Below are positions 26,382-64,000 of a stretch of DNA of 64,000 bases, one piece after another. A program made the position numbers and the translations under genes. Origin of the DNA: Glandiceps talaboti (taxonomy: Eukaryota; Hemichordata; Enteropneusta; Spengelidae); the NCBI RefSeq assembly GCF_964340395.1, contig NC_135553.1, forward strand, positions 22,282,949-22,346,948, written 5' to 3'. Under the pieces are notes generated by a model that saw nothing but the letters and a program-made list of their open reading frames with translations, made no database searches and was not told where the DNA came from. Numbering within the stretch: position 1 is the stretch's first letter; each line of letters opens with the position of its first letter.

Positions 26382-26921
26382 GCAGTATCAGAGTTTGAAA
26401 ACACAGTCTCTCTATCTGCTAATTAAGCAATAACGTTAACCTCACATGAAATCAAAATGTCTTTTATTCCCTCAAAATTAATGTTGTTCCCTTTATTTAT
26501 CTATTATACATTTAATTATGAGGCAGTCAATAGCCAAGCGAATGTGTGTGTCTGTGAAAATATCTCTGTATAAGTTAAAGTATAGGTAATATAGCCATAC
26601 AGTTGTATAATGATATATTGAGAGTAAAATTTGGGCACAGTTCAATATGATGATCAGACATCTTATGTATCATTAACATTATAATCAGTATCTTTTAAAT
26701 TGGATAGCTCAACACGATGATAAGCTATTTGCATACACATTTGCATACACATTTGCATATACACTTTTTGTTTATACACACGGGGGTGGGTGCAAACTTA
26801 GATAATCGTAGATAGTTACATGGTTTTGTAAACCAAAAATAATCAAGTCTCCTGCATTCAAAAATATAGCCCCAGCACTACATGTACTGTGCTGTCATAT
26901 TATGAATTCAAACACACAAAT

Positions 26922-48560
<21,639 letters not shown>

Positions 48561-48562
48561 GT

Positions 48563-48800
48563 TTTGTATGTACCGATATCTACTGCATAATTGTACTCGA
48601 ATATCCTTGCACTGTGCGCCGTCATCGATCACTGACAGCTAACCATTCGTTGACGTGTTAATGTGAAGCCGGGGTTTCGCGATATTAAACACACACACAC
48701 ACAGCTTCACACACAATGAATGGTTAGCCCTATGTGATCCATGAGGGCGCACATTACAGGGATATTCGAGTACAATTATGATATTGGTACATACACACAT
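48563..48800. mobile_element. Fold-back element flanking a (CA)n run
   Basis: The left arm (TATGTACCGATATCTACTGC ... GTGCGCCGTCATCGATCAC ... CTAACCATTCGTTGA) mirrors the right arm (AATGGTTAGCCCTATGTGAT ... GAGGGCGCACATTACA ... AGTACAATTATGATATTGG). Single arms of the same family are seen at about 22380-22490 and 24230-24370. A (CATA)n array follows at 48793-48880. Confidence 0.75.
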
Positions 48801-48851
48801 ACATACATACATACATACATACATACATACACACATACATACATACATACA

Positions 48852-48880
<29 letters not shown>

Positions 48881-48882
<2 letters not shown>

Positions 48883-49450
48883 GTATTACATAAGTAACGA
48901 GCAGGAGACGAATTCGAATTTCTATTTAACTGTAATTTCCACCCCTATATTCTGCCTTTTATGTTGTCCGACTTTATGTCGGACTGCTTGATTGTATTGA
49001 AAAATACAAAAATCGAAGACAATTTCGCATTTGAAAGATCATTTGGAGCAACAAGTTAATCATTATTAATAATATATCAATTTATGAAGAGTTTGTAAAA
49101 AAAAGGTGTTGTGTTTATTTTTGATTTATTTGATGTGGATTGTGTTTGATTCCCTGGCAAGGTGTAGGCCCCTCTCCCATGTTTTTAAAATGAGATGGTT
49201 TGGTCTAACCGCAGTTATCAAGCAGTTACCAAATATTGACCGTTTTGTAGGTAAAAATGACGACAAGTGTCCCAGAAGCATAGTTAACTTAAAGAGTAAG
49301 CAAATTCGAAAGTATCTACTTGAAGTAATAAATATAGAACCCACTATTTAGGATCACATTTAGTTGGCCGTTTAGGGATCGTAAAATTGGCTTGTTGACA
49401 TTCTACAGAGTTCAATGCCTCCACTATTGACTGCATTGCGTCACTGAGCA
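48881..49450. other. Intergenic stretch, no supported gene
   Basis: An 81-codon frame at 49106-49351 has mixed composition but no known domain, splice context or conserved partner, so it is not called as a gene. The rest is AT-rich. Confidence 0.4.
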
Positions 49451-49965
49451 ACGTGTTGGTGTACACTGATGCAATGCAGTCAGTTGGCAGAGCACTCGAC
49501 TATAACATTCCAAAAAGCACCAACAGTGTATCTCCTAAAACTATTAAATGTGATTCTCACAAAAAACACATTTGAATTTAATGGATTTGCACACAAACAT
49601 ATGGATGTAGCATGGGTTCTTTGGCATAGCCGACATAGCTTTTCATGAACTGGAAAGTCGCATTTTTGAGATGTACACGAATAATATTCTGTGGCGCACA
49701 AATGCATCTAACATTCAAATTTACGTTGGAAAGCTCAGATACGGAAGTAAGATGGCTTGATCTTACAATCCACACCAACAACACAAAGTGTTGGATATTA
49801 AAACTCATATTCAACAAACGGACACATTCCAATATTTACACAGGCAATATAATCATGCCACTGGACTCAGTTTGTAAAGGGTCAAAGGATCAGATACATT
49901 ACGAACATGTAGTAAGGGGAGAACCATTTGATCTCTGGAGGGGGGTGGTTGGATAAAACAATTTG
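49450..49965 (+). pseudogene. Penelope-like retroelement remnant
   Basis: This parallels 12850-13480: GATGCAATGCAGTCAGTTGG near 49470, then fragments FHELE-, TFKFTLESSDTEV, LDLTI, VLDIK and FQYLHRQYN in shifting frames. The 'FKF..E.SDTEV..LDLTI...VLDIKTH...FQYLHR' order is typical of Penelope-like reverse transcriptases. Stops and frameshifts are present. Confidence 0.65.
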
Positions 49966-52014
49966 TCGGCAGGTGAAGAAGAAAAAAATAATTTGATTCC
50001 GTAATGGCTTGCGAAAAATTGTTCCACAGACAGAAGTAAAAAAAAATGTATTGCGATATGCTTAAATCAGCAAAATTTGGGAAGCTGATTCTCTCAGTTT
50101 CTCTGGAGGTGCGCCACCTAAGGGGCGGCGCTCATATTTTCAATGTTTGTGAGCAAGGCCGATGTTTTCTCCCCAGTATTTATAATATAAAGCTGCTTCC
50201 ACAAAAACTTGTTGTGCGTGTGTGTGGGTCGCGAGATTTGAGGGGTTACTCGAACAAATATGCATAGTGTTGGGGGGGGGGGGTTATCTCAAAAAATGAT
50301 GTTGGTCATAGGGGGATCTCAAAAATAAATTGATTTCATGACTCTTCACACATGGGAAAATTAACCTTTTAATAGTTAGTCGGCCCTTTTCAACAATAAC
50401 AACAACAAAAACACCAAAGTTGTTGAAGAATTAATACATGTAGCAAACAATTGTTTGATTTTAAAGTCCTTCAAATTGTACATACGAAATAATACATCAA
50501 TGTAAGAGTTGAATGGCACTTGTTAATTTTGGCCCAAAAATACCAGTATCATAAATGTGTAGAAAGCAGCTTCAAAGTTGAAAATATCCAGTACCAGAAT
50601 TACTGTAAATTGGACATTTCCTCTGCTATGTGCAAAAATCAGTTTCAACAAACATGTCGACAAATATGGATGCAATATTTATATATTAAAATAAAACTCT
50701 CAGAAGTAGAATATCAATGATAAAGATTCACTTGAGAGAAACATGCAACAAATGGAGTGGTTGACAAATATCAAAAATTTTGTAAAACATGCTTGTTAAA
50801 TTCCTCTCCTATTGACATGGCTAACTTTACAACATAAACTCAGAGGCATGCTAGATACTTTCTAGAAATGGTGAGTTGAACACCAGCTGCTAAATGTGTA
50901 ATGTATTGCAGGGAATGAGGCAACGAACTGAGTCTCAATATATGCAACAACTTCAATAAACATATCACTTGATGCAATATTCTGTGACTGTGAAATGTGC
51001 CTTGGCCTGTTCGATATACATTTACTTTCTTTTGACAGTATATTCAACTAAATCAAACAAGAACAACTAAATCAAATCAAACAAGAACAAGTTGTCAGTT
51101 TTAAATGTTGTAGCAACAAACTTCATACGATTATTACTATGTACAATTTGGGGACTAAACTAGACTTTCCAATACAAAACTGTATTTAGATAACATGTGC
51201 ATCAACATTTGCAACTGTAATTAAGAAGACAATCAACTGCAACGCATCAATGAAACAGTACACTATTGAACAGAAATCAAAGACTCAGTTGGACAGTTGA
51301 TCATGTAACAACAGTTACATGTAGTCTATTAATCAAGTAATGGCAATAATCTTCTTTTAGGTGTATTAGAGAGGTTTTTGTCCTCTGATAAAAACTAGGA
51401 GCCTCCTTGTTCATGTATCCTCAAAAATAGAGAAATAGTTTTTAAAATGACAAAATATTTTCAAACGTGAATATCTAAAGACATGTTGCTATCTAAAAAT
51501 GATCATATGCCTACTTCAAAAACACTTGAGCTAAAGGACAATGACCTGTTTGATAGATTATTTTTTTAAAGGGAAAAAATTCCCAAATATCTCAGTGGGT
51601 GCCAAAGGGACAGAAACAGCAAAACACATTGTTTTAAGTTTTGCAAAAATAATGTCTTGATAGACATTGTTTTACAGGCAGGATATTAGGATGGTAATGT
51701 GATAGTATGTATGTATGTATGTATGTATGTATGTATGTCTGAGTGCGTGTATTGTAAAACATTTTTTATCTGCTATTTAAAATGGAACCTGGGTACTTTA
51801 ACATTTTTGATCCAGGCAGAGGGGTACTGCAACATGTTGGGCTATGGCAAGGGAAAGCCAGAAGCGTGGATTGTAACTGCTGCTTATTGCTACTTACACA
51901 GAACAAGTTTGTTATAAACCAATTACATGCTGGTATAGTTAAGAACCACACGTTACAAATTTGGTAATCGAGGCAAAAAAAGTATGCATTGCTTCTGCAT
52001 ATGGAAAAATTAAA
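49966..52014. other. Intergenic DNA between the two receptor copies
   Basis: AT-rich, with a poly-G run near 50271-50283 and (TATG)n at about 51705-51737. No homology to the copy A flank was noticed, so the duplicated block appears to start near 52016, matching 26921 just past the copy A stop. Confidence 0.6.
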
Positions 52015-52021
52015 AAAAATC

Positions 52022-52070
52022 AAAATTGATCTTCTTCAGGTAACACCGTACGAAGCTGATGGTTAATTGC

Positions 52071-52097
<27 letters not shown>
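52022..52097 (-). other. Copy B last exon with premature stop
   Basis: Exon start 52097 (acceptor GATAG) reads KVARLAAL and then TAA at 52073-52071. In copy A the same codon is AAA. After the stop the old frame stays open (AINHQLRTVLPEEDQF then TGA near 52022) with an in-frame loss of two aspartate codons. Copy B therefore loses about 17 residues compared with its own ancestral frame, and 19 compared with copy A. Confidence 0.85.

Positions 52098-64000
<11,903 letters not shown>

Noticed and set aside
26161-26433. 90-codon frame through the (CT)n repeat
   Set aside because: Half of it is Ser-Leu repeat translation, and the rest overlaps unassigned DNA with no splice context.

Overview
This window is animal nuclear DNA, most likely from a marine invertebrate bilaterian; I cannot fix the phylum. 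The reasons are genes split by many GT-AG introns, a class C G-protein-coupled receptor of the GABA-B type, a two-TM2-domain membrane protein, a CR1/L2-like LINE, Penelope-like retroelement debris, many fold-back MITEs and very abundant microsatellites. There is nothing prokaryotic here and no operon, CRISPR array or phage feature.

Layout. Positions 1-1240 hold a tandem array with a 169-bp unit, cut by the window edge. 1240-3900 is AT-rich DNA with diverged repeats. About 3.98-12.49 kb is a pentanucleotide satellite (CTATA/TATAG) whose strand switches several times, with an approximately 1.14-kb higher-order period and one embedded palindromic MITE. 12.5-16.1 kb holds Penelope-like remnants, a second small pentamer array, a 20-bp minisatellite, a long fold-back and a decayed 210-235-bp repeat. 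16.1-21.0 kb is unassigned. 21.48-23.83 kb (minus) is a two-exon double-TM2 gene with an apparent frameshift in its second exon. 24.9-26.1 kb is a Penelope-like remnant interrupted by a MITE with target-site duplications.

The main content is a tandem pair of GABA-B-like receptor genes on the minus strand. Copy A (26922-46136) can be assembled completely: 17 coding exons joining in phase to a 793-residue receptor with signal peptide, Venus-flytrap ectodomain, seven membrane segments and a short tail. Copy B (52071 to beyond 64000) holds the equivalents of exons 9-17. Its middle exons are almost identical to copy A, but the last two exons are clearly diverged and the final exon carries an early stop. 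Intron comparison dates insertions after the duplication: copy A alone has a 2.8-kb inverted-repeat element, whose empty site is preserved in copy B, and copy B alone has a MITE into which a LINE inserted. A fold-back MITE sits at the splice donor of copy A exon 3 and has duplicated the donor sequence.

The receptor genes and the TM2 gene show no functional link beyond proximity. All exon boundaries were derived by hand from GT/AG sites, reading-frame continuity and recalled family conservation. No alignment, transcript or database search was run.
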